Source: CAVSUZ01 sp963791885 (lineage in GTDB: Bacteria > Pseudomonadota > Alphaproteobacteria > Acetobacterales > Acetobacteraceae). Taken from it: a stretch of DNA of 64,000 bases. Under the pieces are notes generated by a model. That model saw only the letters and a program-made list of their open reading frames with translations, had not been told where the DNA came from and made no database searches. The stretch is taken from positions 682,001-746,000 of the forward strand of contig CAWBUL010000005.1 of assembly GCA_963791885.1 (NCBI GenBank), in the 5' to 3' direction. Positions 17,077 through 24,893 of this stretch are shown piece after piece (the stretch's first letter is position 1; every line of letters begins with the position of its first letter). A program made the position numbers and the translations under genes.

Positions 17077-18747
17077 ATGAAGCTTGCTCGCCCATTGCTC
17101 CTTCTTTCCACCATCCTTGTGTCCGGGGGCGCGTGGTCTGCTCATGCGACTGAGCCGGATATGACCGGGATATACGCCGAGTTCCTGGACGGGCATTTCG
17201 CCGCCAGCATCGGCAACTCGGATCAATCCGCAAACGATTTCCTGGAGGCGGTCACGGTCGACCCGTCCGACCGGGCGCTGGTGCGGCACGCGTTCGAGGA
17301 GTCCCTTTTAGCCGGCCGACCGGAGGCGATGCGGCTCGCTGCCCGTCTTCCCGGGGACGACACCGCCGAGATCGCGCTTGGGGTGTCAGCAGCCCAGGCC
17401 GGGGATTGGGCGGATGCCGAGCGGCGGTTCGGGACGCTATCCAAGCAAGGCATCACCGGGCTGATTCAGCCCCTGCTCCTCGCCTGGGCAGACCAGGGGG
17501 TGGGAAACACGGACGGGGCGTTGACGACGCTGCAACCCTATGTGGCTGGTCGACAATTGCCGGGCTTCTTTGCCCTGGAGGCGGCGCTGATCGCGGATAT
17601 GTCCGGACGGACAGACCTCGCTGCCTCCCTGTATCAAGCGGCACGTGTGGGCAACGGCACGCCGCCACTGCGGCTGGCGCAAGTGATCGGCAGCTTCGAC
17701 GCCCGCACCAACCACCAGGCGCTAGCGCTGCAGGCGCTGGATGCTGTGGCTGACGCGGCGCCGCTGCTACAGCTCGCGCTCCCTGGAATGGCCGCGCATC
17801 TGCGGGAGCCGGCCGTCGCCACGCCGCTGCAGGGTGTGGCCGAGACGCTGGTGGGATTTTCCGCGGCGCTGCACCAGGACGGCGACGACCGGATGAGCAT
17901 TCTGATGCTGCGCCTCGCGCTGATGGTGCGTCCGGATCTGTCGGCTGCGCGGCTTTTGGCGGCGGACGTGCTGGAGTCGCAGCAAGACCTGGCGGGTGCA
18001 ATCGATGTCCTGGCGCCGGTGCCCGACAGCGATGCGCTGGCGCCGGTGGTGCGGGTGCGACAGGCGGAATTGACAGCGCGCAATGGTCAGCCCGATCAGG
18101 CGTTGGCGATGCTGTCCGCCTTGGCCAGCCAGATTCCCGACAGTTCCGTTCCCGACAGTGAAGCAGGCGACGTGCTGCGGATGAAGGGTGATTGGCAAGG
18201 TGCCATCGTTGCGTATTCGCGGGCGATCGCGCGTATGGGCCAACCTTCCGCGATCGATTGGCCGGTGCTCTATGATCGGGGCATCGCTTATTCCCAGACC
18301 GGGGACTGGGCGCAGGCGCAGGCAGACTTCGAGCATGCGCTGCAGCTTCAGCCCAACCAGCCGCTGGTGCTGAACTATCTCGGCTACAGCTGGGCCGATC
18401 GCGGGGAGCACCTGGCGCAGGCGCGGGACATGCTGGAAACAGCGGCCCATCTGCAGCCTGGGGATGGGGAGATCATTGACAGCCTCGGGTGGGTCATGCT
18501 GCGCCAGGGCGATGCGGCACAAGCTGTGGACATGCTGGAGCGTGCGGCCGAGCTCGAGCCGGCTGACGCGACGATCAATGCCCATTTGGGCGACGCTTAC
18601 TGGGCGGCAGGCAGAAAGACGGAAGCGGCGTATCAGTGGCGCCGCGCGCTGATCTTCAATCCGCCGCCGGCCGACGCAGCGAAGATCGAGGCGAAGCTGC
18701 ACGACACCACAGCGCAGGCGAGCACGGAAACGCCCAAGCTGCGCTGA
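17077..18747 (+). CDS. Exported tetratricopeptide repeat protein
   Basis: 556 residues. A signal peptide (LLLLSTILVSGGAWSAHA) precedes repeated helix pairs of about 34 residues. The clearest TPR units are at the C-terminal end (YDRGIAYSQTGDWAQAQADF, LGYSWADRGEHLAQARDM, LGWVMLRQGDAAQAVDML, HLGDAYWAAGRKTEAAYQW). Probably a periplasmic or outer-membrane-associated scaffold. Such proteins commonly lie next to ispE in this bacterial group, as here. Its end overlaps the start region of ispE, so the two are likely co-transcribed. No enzymatic domain seen. Confidence 0.85.
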   Translation: MKLARPLLLLSTILVSGGAWSAHATEPDMTGIYAEFLDGHFAASIGNSDQSANDFLEAVTVDPSDRALVRHAFEESLLAGRPEAMRLAARLPGDDTAEIALGVSAAQAGDWADAERRFGTLSKQGITGLIQPLLLAWADQGVGNTDGALTTLQPYVAGRQLPGFFALEAALIADMSGRTDLAASLYQAARVGNGTPPLRLAQVIGSFDARTNHQALALQALDAVADAAPLLQLALPGMAAHLREPAVATPLQGVAETLVGFSAALHQDGDDRMSILMLRLALMVRPDLSAARLLAADVLESQQDLAGAIDVLAPVPDSDALAPVVRVRQAELTARNGQPDQALAMLSALASQIPDSSVPDSEAGDVLRMKGDWQGAIVAYSRAIARMGQPSAIDWPVLYDRGIAYSQTGDWAQAQADFEHALQLQPNQPLVLNYLGYSWADRGEHLAQARDMLETAAHLQPGDGEIIDSLGWVMLRQGDAAQAVDMLERAAELEPADATINAHLGDAYWAAGRKTEAAYQWRRALIFNPPPADAAKIEAKLHDTTAQASTETPKLR

Positions 18748-19577
18748 GCGAGTTCGCTCCGGCCAAGGTCAATCTCTACCTGCACGTGACCGGCCGCAGG
18801 CCGGACGGGTACCACCTGCTCGACAGCCTGACCGTGTTCGCCGGCGTGGGTGATGTATTGCGGGCGGAAGCGGACGCGACGATCGGCCTGTCGATCGATG
18901 GTCCTTTCGCAGCGGGATTGTCCGCGGGGGAGGACAACCTTGTGCATCGTGCAGCGCTGCGTTTGGCCGGATCAGGGCAGGGAGTTACGCTGCGGCTGAC
19001 GAAGAATCTTCCTGTTGCATCCGGAATCGGCGGCGGTTCGGCCGATGCTGCGGCGGCGTTGCGCATCCTGGCGCGGCTGTGGGGCATTGAAGGCGATTTG
19101 AGCGATACCGCGCTTGCATTGGGCGCGGATGTTCCGGTCTGCCTTGCGAGCCGTTCCGCACGAATGGGAGGTATTGGCGAGAGATTGGCGCCGGCCCCGC
19201 GCCTGCCGCGCTGCGGCATCGTGCTCGTCAATCCGGGTCTGGCGGTGTCCACGCTGGATGTGTTCCGGGCCAGGAGCGGCAGTTTCTCCTCGCCGGCGCG
19301 GCTTCCCGCGGCCTGGGCGGATGCGGGATCAATGGCGAAGGATCTGGGGGCGTTGCGCAACGACCTGGAGGACCCGGCGATCGGGCTATGCACGGTCATC
19401 CAAGTCGTGATCGAGGCGATCGGGCAGATGCCCGGATGTTTGCTGGCGCGGATGAGCGGATCGGGCGCAACCTGCTTCGGCCTGTTTGCGTCCGACGCTG
19501 AGGCGGCGGGGGCGGCGGCACTTCTGGAGCGGCCCGGCTGGTGGTGCTGGGGCGGACCTCTGTATGAGCGAGGCTGA
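18636..19577 (+). CDS. ispE: 4-diphosphocytidyl-2-C-methyl-D-erythritol kinase
   Basis: GHMP kinase of the non-mevalonate isoprenoid pathway. Conserved sequence begins FAPAKVNLYLHVTGRRPDGYH; the ATP loop is LPVASGIGGGSADAAAALR, with a C-terminal MSGSGATCFGLF. The only ATG/GTG/TTG in frame ahead of the conserved part is a GTG at 18636, which gives a 112-nt overlap with the TPR gene and 36 extra non-conserved residues. A CTG at 18744 overlaps the TPR stop as CTGA and would give the normal N-terminus of about 277 residues, so the true start may be this rare codon. The 18636 start is given as the conventional choice. Confidence 0.9.
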   Translation: MAPRADLQSAAGRRSEDRGEAARHHSAGEHGNAQAALSEFAPAKVNLYLHVTGRRPDGYHLLDSLTVFAGVGDVLRAEADATIGLSIDGPFAAGLSAGEDNLVHRAALRLAGSGQGVTLRLTKNLPVASGIGGGSADAAAALRILARLWGIEGDLSDTALALGADVPVCLASRSARMGGIGERLAPAPRLPRCGIVLVNPGLAVSTLDVFRARSGSFSSPARLPAAWADAGSMAKDLGALRNDLEDPAIGLCTVIQVVIEAIGQMPGCLLARMSGSGATCFGLFASDAEAAGAAALLERPGWWCWGGPLYERG

Positions 19578-19579
19578 CG

Positions 19580-19948
19580 GTGGCAGATACGTTCGATGCC
19601 GATACGGTGAATGCACTGCGAAACGCGCAGGAAGTGGGGATCAGGACGGAGGCCCATCCGGATAAGGCGGTTCCCATTTGGGTCGTGGTGTCTGGGAACG
19701 ATGTGTTCATACGCTCCGTGCGGGGACCGAAAGGACGTTGGTACAAGGACCTCGCCTCAGGTGGCAAAGCGCGTTTGGACCTGGATGGGCGGCAAATTGA
19801 TGTGCGCGTGACGCCAGCGAACGACCGTGATTCGATCGAGCGGGCCAGCAAGGAATATCTGACGAAATACAGGACAAGCCCTTATGCCGCGTCGATTGTT
19901 CGGGACGAGGTATTAGGGACGACGCTGCGGCTTCAGCCGACCGGCTGA
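19580..19948 (+). CDS. DUF2255 family protein
   Basis: 122-residue small protein starting with GTG 19580, two bases after the ispE stop. The sequence FIRSVRGPKGRWYKDLASGG with later DVRVTPANDRDSIERASKEY is the DUF2255 pattern. These proteins resemble nitroreductase/F420-binding beta-barrels in predicted fold, but no function is established. No signal peptide or membrane segment. Its last 16 nt overlap the convergent sufE gene. Confidence 0.8.
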   Translation: MADTFDADTVNALRNAQEVGIRTEAHPDKAVPIWVVVSGNDVFIRSVRGPKGRWYKDLASGGKARLDLDGRQIDVRVTPANDRDSIERASKEYLTKYRTSPYAASIVRDEVLGTTLRLQPTG

Positions 19949-20385
19949 TCGACCGAGGCTGCGACTTCCCTGATCTTGCGGGCCATGGCGGCGATGCCGT
20001 TGCCGCGGTTGGTGGAAAGCGCTTCGAGCAGGCCAAGATCGCGCAGGAATTCCGGGCCGGTGGCCGTGATTTCGGTCGGTGTGCGGCCGGAATAGACGCG
20101 CAGCAACATTGCCACCAAACCGGAGACGATCGCCGCATCCGAAGCACCGGCGAACCAGAGGCAGCCTTCGTGTTGGGTCGCCTCGAGCCAGACCTTGCTT
20201 TGGCATCCGGGAACGCGATGAGCGTCATCCGCCCATTCGGACGGGAATGGCGGGAGCTTCCGGCCCATATCGATGATGTGCTGGTAGCGGTCCATCCAGT
20301 CATCGAATACGGCGAGCTCGTCGCCGATCGCGGCGATGGCGTCAGCGGCGGTCGGTTCCTCGGGCAGGACGAACGGATCGCTCAT
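19933..20385 (-). CDS. sufE: SufE family cysteine desulfurase sulfur acceptor
   Basis: Accepts sulfur from SufS persulfide for iron-sulfur cluster assembly. From ATG 20385 the protein has 150 residues. The sulfur-accepting Cys lies in VPGCQSKVWLEA; FDDWMDRYQHIIDMGRKLPP and LLRVYSGRTPTEI are further family marks. The frame stays open to 20421, but that would overlap the upstream aminopeptidase gene and adds no conserved residues. No other suf genes are nearby. Confidence 0.92.
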   Translation of the reverse strand: MSDPFVLPEEPTAADAIAAIGDELAVFDDWMDRYQHIIDMGRKLPPFPSEWADDAHRVPGCQSKVWLEATQHEGCLWFAGASDAAIVSGLVAMLLRVYSGRTPTEITATGPEFLRDLGLLEALSTNRGNGIAAMARKIREVAASVDQPVG

Positions 20386-20417
20386 TCGGGCAGATGTGCG
20401 ATGCGCGCGTGCCGACT

Positions 20418-22193
20418 TCAATCGAGCGGCGCGCAGACCCCCGTGAGCCAGTCCCGCACGTCAGTCGGGAGGGCGGGCCCGATCTCCTCCAGCACTCGGG
20501 CGTGGTAGTCGTTCAACCACGACCGTTCTTCCTCGCTGAGCAGCCTGGTTTCGATCAGTGCGCAGTCAAAGGGCCCCAGGGTCAGCGTCTCGAAACGGAA
20601 GAATGGTTTGGAGGCATCGGGGAAGCCAGCCGGTTGAACCAGGACAAGGTTTTCCAGGCGAATGCCGTAATGGCCGGGTAGGTAGAAGCCCGGCTCGTTG
20701 GACAGGATCATGCCTTCTTTGATCGGGATGGGACGGGCCAGGCGCGACAGACTGACCGGGCCTTCGTGCACGGAGAGAAAGCTGCCGACGCCGTGCCCAG
20801 TGCCGTGATCGTAGTCCAGGCCCACCGCCCAGAGCGCCCGACGGGCGAAGGCATCCAGGTGCGCGCCGGTTGTACCGGTGGGGAAAATCGCTGTGGCGAT
20901 CGCGATGTGGCCTTTGAGAACGCGGGTCGCCCGCTCGCGTAGAGTCTTCGGCGCGGGATCGGGGCCCGTCCAGATTGTGCGGGTGATGTCGGTGGTGCCG
21001 TCGAGGAACTGCGCGCCCGAATCGATCAGGTAGACCTCGTTCGGGCGGATCGGCCGGTTGGATTCCTCGGTCACGCGGTAATGGATAATGGCGCCGTGTT
21101 CCCCGGCGGCAGAAATGGCGGGGAAGCTTTCGCCGCGGAAGTCCGGCAGGCTTTCGCGGAGGCCGAGCAGATGGGAGGCGGCGGAGAGTTCAGTCTCGTC
21201 CCCTGTGCGCCCGTTGGAGGCGAGCCAGTGCAGGAAGCGGCACATGGCCACGCCGTCGCGCAGGTGGGCGTCGCGCGCGCCCTGTTGCTCGACCTCGTTT
21301 TTGCAGGCCTTGGCGAGCAGGACGGGGGAGGGGCCTTCGGCGATGCGGGCGCCCGCGGAGCGAAGGTGCTGGAAGAACCATACCGGCGTGTTGCTGGGAT
21401 CGAGGCGGACCGTTTTACCCGTCAGCCGGTCGAGCGCGGCAGGCAGGGCGGAGCGGTCGGCGACGGAGACCGTGTTGCCGAGCCACTGGCGTGTTGCTTC
21501 GTCCAGCTTTGCCGATGGCATGAATAGCTCCGCGGTGGCGTCCGCATGCAGGATGGCGAAACCGAGTGGAACCGGGGTGTGCCCGAGATCGGTGCCGCGC
21601 AGGTTGAACAGCCAGGCGATGTCGGTCGGGTCGGTGACGACCAGCGCATCCTGCTTGCTGTCGGCAAGCGTCTTGCCGATTTCAGCGCGTTTGTCTTCCG
21701 AGCTTCGGCCGGCATAGGCCAGAGGGTGGGAACGCGCCGGATCGGCGGGCGGCTCGGGCCGGTCGGTCCAGATCCGGTCGATCGGATTGGAGTCCACCGG
21801 TTCCATCCGCAGCCCGGCCTCGCGAAAGCGGGCAAGGCCCTCCGGGCTGGTCAGCCAGGGATCGTAGCCGATACGGGCGTTCGGGGGCGCATGGGCGGCG
21901 ATCCAGGCAGGGGGCGGATCGTCGGTGATGTGCCGGCACTCCCACAGTGCGGAATCGGTCTGGGCCTGGACCTGCAAAGTATAGCGGCCATCCGTGAAGA
22001 CGGCGGCCTTGTCCGGCAAGACCACGGCCAGGCCGGCGCTGCCGGTAAAGCCGGTGAGCCAGGCGAGGCGCTCGGCGGAGGGGGGGACGTATTCGCCAAG
22101 ATGCTCATCGGCCCGGGGGATAAGGAACCCTTGCAGGTCCCTTCGCGCCAGTTCTGCCCGCAGGGCTGAGAGCCGGTCAGATGGGGATGCCAT
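20418..22193 (-). CDS. Aminopeptidase P family protein (Xaa-Pro aminopeptidase, M24B)
   Basis: 591-residue three-domain APP1-like cytosolic enzyme expected to release N-terminal residues preceding proline. N-terminal creatinase-like domain (PRADEHLGEYVPPSAERLAW), a second such domain, then the pita-bread catalytic domain with metal ligands in IDSGAQFLDGTTDITRT, GTGHGVGSFLSVHEGP and ILSNEPGFYLPGHYGIRLEN. All five dinuclear metal ligands are recognisable. The length is that of the long bacterial and eukaryotic cytosolic form. sufE lies downstream on the same strand, 32 nt away. Confidence 0.93.
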   Translation of the reverse strand: MASPSDRLSALRAELARRDLQGFLIPRADEHLGEYVPPSAERLAWLTGFTGSAGLAVVLPDKAAVFTDGRYTLQVQAQTDSALWECRHITDDPPPAWIAAHAPPNARIGYDPWLTSPEGLARFREAGLRMEPVDSNPIDRIWTDRPEPPADPARSHPLAYAGRSSEDKRAEIGKTLADSKQDALVVTDPTDIAWLFNLRGTDLGHTPVPLGFAILHADATAELFMPSAKLDEATRQWLGNTVSVADRSALPAALDRLTGKTVRLDPSNTPVWFFQHLRSAGARIAEGPSPVLLAKACKNEVEQQGARDAHLRDGVAMCRFLHWLASNGRTGDETELSAASHLLGLRESLPDFRGESFPAISAAGEHGAIIHYRVTEESNRPIRPNEVYLIDSGAQFLDGTTDITRTIWTGPDPAPKTLRERATRVLKGHIAIATAIFPTGTTGAHLDAFARRALWAVGLDYDHGTGHGVGSFLSVHEGPVSLSRLARPIPIKEGMILSNEPGFYLPGHYGIRLENLVLVQPAGFPDASKPFFRFETLTLGPFDCALIETRLLSEEERSWLNDYHARVLEEIGPALPTDVRDWLTGVCAPLD

Positions 22194-22365
22194 AGGGCCA
22201 CCTATGCGTGTTTGACGGGTTAATGACCGGTTTATGTGCTCAGCGCATGGCTGATTGCTGATGTTGGGGGAATGTTCTGTGTGACAAAAGGCTTATGTTG
22301 CATCGCGAAAGAGCCCGAGGGCGCCGCGCCGTGAGGACGCCTCGCCAGACCCGGACCATTCCAGT

Positions 22366-22378
22366 GGGAGGCACTCCC
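22366..22378 (+). promoter_or_regulatory. Hairpin masking the Shine-Dalgarno of the DUF1127 gene
   Basis: GGGAG (22366-22370) pairs with CTCCC (22374-22378) across a GCA loop. The GGGAGG in the left arm is the only ribosome binding site before the ATG at 22381. The pairing would hide the site, so translation may depend on melting or on a bound factor. Visible in sequence; the regulatory role is inference. Confidence 0.4.
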
Positions 22379-22380
22379 CC

Positions 22381-22704
22381 ATGACTGCATCTGTCAACAA
22401 AACCGAACTCGCCTTCAAGCTTCCCGAAATGCTGTCCTACCACAGCACGTGGGACGATGCCGATTATGCCCCTGTCCAGCCGTCCCGGGACCGTGGCTTT
22501 GTGCGGCGCGCCGTTGCCGGCCTCGGCCACTGGGTAGCGACACATATGGAACGCCGCCGCGTGATGCGGGAGCTCGCGGAGCTCTCGGATCGCGACCTGG
22601 CTGATATGGGCATGACGCGGTACGATATTCCGCGCGTGTTCGAGCCTGGGTTCGTCAGCAGCTTCGGCGAGCGCGGTTCGACCCGCAGCTGCTGCGGGGG
22701 CTAA
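22381..22704 (+). CDS. DUF1127 domain-containing small protein
   Basis: 107 residues. The C-terminal half contains the DUF1127 core MRELAELSDRDLADMGMTRYDI preceded by a basic stretch (HMERRRV). The N-terminal 55 residues are longer than in the smallest family members. Related short proteins in other alphaproteobacteria affect RNA turnover and phosphate or carbon metabolism, but the role here is unknown. The gene is isolated, with its own 187-nt upstream region and a strong hairpin directly after the stop. Confidence 0.88.
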   Translation: MTASVNKTELAFKLPEMLSYHSTWDDADYAPVQPSRDRGFVRRAVAGLGHWVATHMERRRVMRELAELSDRDLADMGMTRYDIPRVFEPGFVSSFGERGSTRSCCGG

Positions 22705-22706
22705 AC

Positions 22707-23036
22707 CTAATTGTGCCCATCCCCTTCGGGGGTGGGCACAATTATATCGGCCGGATCCGATAGATTGAGCATGGCACGTGCCCGCTCATCCAGCATGTCG
22801 GCATCCAGATGGTCAGTCCGCAAAGCGGCTACCCGGTATTCCCAGGCTGTTCGCTCGGCCTGGACCTGTGCCAGATCGCTTTGCGCCTGCTTGAGGAGTT
22901 GCTGGCGATGGGCGTACGCGACAAGGCCATGGTCGCCCTGCGTCGCGCTCCATCCAAAATAACCGACCAGACTAAAGAAAAACAGCGGCGCAGCTGCCGC
23001 TCGCAGCTTGCGCTTGACGCTTCGACCGATTTCCAC
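22707..23036 (-). CDS. Septum formation initiator family protein (FtsB/DivIC-like)
   Basis: 109 residues from a GTG at 23036 (another GTG at 23051 is possible; no ATG lies in frame nearby). A basic N-terminus precedes one transmembrane helix (AAAAPLFFFSLVGYFGW). A coiled coil follows (LLKQAQSDLAQVQAERTAWEYRVAAL), then the family end LDADMLDERARAMLNLSDPADIIV. FtsB-type proteins join FtsL and FtsQ at the division septum. The last codons lie inside the bidirectional hairpin at 22708-22744. In many relatives this gene sits beside pdhA; here the pdh operon starts about 4.5 kb away. Confidence 0.8.
   Translation of the reverse strand: MEIGRSVKRKLRAAAAPLFFFSLVGYFGWSATQGDHGLVAYAHRQQLLKQAQSDLAQVQAERTAWEYRVAALRTDHLDADMLDERARAMLNLSDPADIIVPTPEGDGHN
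22708..22744. terminator. Strong bidirectional hairpin between convergent genes
   Basis: A 17-bp stem with a single T-G wobble and a TTC loop: left arm 22708-22724, right arm 22728-22744, with TAATTGTGCCCA at the outside. It begins 3 nt after the DUF1127 stop and covers the stop and last ten codons of the FtsB-like gene on the other strand. The A/T pairs at the base give short U-rich ends in both directions, as in bidirectional intrinsic terminators. Confidence 0.8.
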
Positions 23037-23109
23037 GCGGCAAGCATACACGCAATGAGTATGATTCGGGAACCGGCGTTTGCATCGGGCGGCGGCTGCC
23101 TCCTTTTTT

Positions 23110-23172
23110 GCGAGCAGATTCACGCGCTCCTTGAACCGCAAGCGGTTCCAGTCAAGCGCGATCTGCTCTAGC
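23110..23172. repeat. Dispersed 63-nt palindromic repeat, copy 2
   Basis: Best-preserved copy. Outer arms GCAGAT/ATCTGC and CGCGCT/AGCGCG, and an inner GAACCGC-AA-GCGGTTC, can all pair, forming an imperfect long hairpin. It lies in the 146-nt divergent gap between the FtsB-like gene and sirB1, directly upstream of the latter. Same orientation as the copies at 5925-5987 and 12483-12528. Confidence 0.8.
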
Positions 23173-23182
23173 ACAAAGCCCC

Positions 23183-24032
23183 ATGGCCGCCGGACCACCT
23201 GCTCCACTCGATCCCCGCGCCGCGCTGGACGCGATCGGTCAACTGCCTGACGCCGAGATCGACGTCGCCGACGCGGCGTTGCAACTCGCCAGAACTCGAT
23301 GGCCAGAGTGCGCGTTGGCAGGATGCCCGCGAAGAGCTTTCGGCGCTGGCGCGCGAGGCAGCGTCGATCGCGGCGCGCGTCGAGGCGCCGGATCTGGAAG
23401 CGCGGGCCGAGGCGCTGACCGGGCTGCTGGTGACGCGCCACGATTATCGCGGTGACACCGAGACCTACGACGATCTGGCCAATGCGAATCTGATCAAGGT
23501 GATCGAGCGGCGGAAGGGGATTCCGGTCGCACTTGGGATTCTGTGGCTGCACGCGGCGCGGGCTGCCGGATGGGGTGCACATGGGGTGAATTTTCCCATG
23601 CATTTCCTGATTTCGCTCGAAGGCAAGGGCACACAGCTTGTGGTTGACGTGTTCAACGGCGGCGAGACGATGGATGCGCGGCACTTGCGGGCGCTGCTGA
23701 AGAAGATCGAGGGAGAGCGCGCCGAACTCCGCCCCGGGCTGCTGCAGCCGATGAGCATGCGGGACGTGCTGCTGCGGCTGCAGAACAACATCAAGGCACG
23801 GCGGTTGGACGCCGGTGACCTGGCCGGCGCTCTGACAGTCGCGGAAGACATGCTGCGCATCGCACCGGGTCATGCGCCGCTATGGCGGGAGGCCGGGCTA
23901 ATGCATCAGCGGCTGGACCATGTCGGTGCCGCGCTGCGATGCTACGACCGGTTTCTTGCGCTGGTACCCCAAGGGGACGCGGCAGAGCGTGCGCGCGCGG
24001 CGATCCAGGAACTGCGGCAAAGATTGCATTGA
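23183..24032 (+). pseudogene. SirB1 family (transglutaminase-like/TPR) protein, broken by a +1 frameshift
   Basis: The N-terminus (DPRAALDAIGQLPDAEIDVADAALQLA) is in the frame of ATG 23183. After the AGA codon at 23291 an extra A at 23294 shifts the frame. Without it the protein reads on as LDGQSARWQDAREELSALAR into the intact core (VIERRKGIPVALGILWLHAAR, GVNFPMHFLISLEG) and C-terminal TPR-like part (GHAPLWREAGLMHQRLDHVG), stopping at 24032. The repaired product would be about 282 residues, the normal SirB1 size. An ATG at 23430 could give a shortened protein. True mutation or sequencing error cannot be told apart here. moxR follows closely. Confidence 0.75.
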
Positions 24033-24043
24033 AAGGCTCGCGC

Positions 24044-24893
24044 GTGGCGGCATTCACCAGCACCAGCACATATATCGCGACCCGCGACCTGGAGGTGGCG
24101 GTCAACGCCGCCGTGGCACTGCAACGCCCCCTGCTGGTGAAGGGTGAGCCGGGCACAGGCAAGACGATGCTGGCGCAGGAGGTGGCTGCGGCGCTGGATC
24201 TGCCGCTGATCGAGTGGCACATCAAATCCACGACCAAGGCGCAGCAAGGCTTGTACGAATATGACGCGGTGTCGCGGCTGCGCGACGGGCAGCTCGGTGA
24301 TCCGCGGGTGCACGACATCGGCAACTACATCGTCCGAGGAAAGCTGTGGGAGGCGTTCGAGTCGGATCAGCCGGTCGTCGTCCTGATCGACGAGATCGAC
24401 AAGGCCGACATCGAATTCCCGAACGATCTGCTGCTGGAACTCGATCGAATGCAGTTTCATGTGTACGAAACGCGCCAGACGGTCGTGGCGGTACAGCGGC
24501 CGGTGGTGATCATTACTTCGAATAATGAGAAGGAGCTGCCGGATGCGTTCCTGCGCCGGTGCTTTTTTCACTACATCCGCTTCCCGGATCGGGAGACGAT
24601 GGAGCGGATTGTCGAGGCGCATTATCCGGGGCTGAAGCAGAATCTCGCGCGGGAGGCGCTGAATGTGTTCTTCCAAATCCGCGAGGTGCCGGGGCTGAAA
24701 AAGAAGCCGGCGACGTCAGAGCCTCCTGGACTGGCTGAAACTGCTGATGATCGAGGATATGCCGCCCGAGGCACTGCGGTCGTCCGACACGCACGTGACA
24801 TTGCCGCCGCTGTATGGCGCGTTGCTGAAGAACGAGCAGGACGTGCACTTGTTCGAGAGGATTGCGTTTCTGGCGCGGCGGGAGAGAGGGTAA
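24044..24893 (+). pseudogene. MoxR-family AAA+ ATPase, broken by a +1 frameshift near its C-terminus
   Basis: MoxR ATPases act as chaperones paired with VWA proteins. Start GTG 24044 (a TTG at 24029 overlapping the sirB1 stop is possible). Walker A GEPGTGKT, YEYDAVSRLRDGQ, Walker B VVVLIDEIDKAD, sensor ITSNNEKELPDAFLRRC are all intact. At 24722-24723 one extra C (GAG-CCTCC for GAG-CTCC) leaves the family frame. Removing it restores LLDWLKLLMIEDMPPEALRS and a normal end at TAA 24891-24893, overlapping the VWA start as TAATG. As it stands, the shifted frame runs in phase into the VWA gene. Functional status depends on whether the base is real. Confidence 0.8.
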
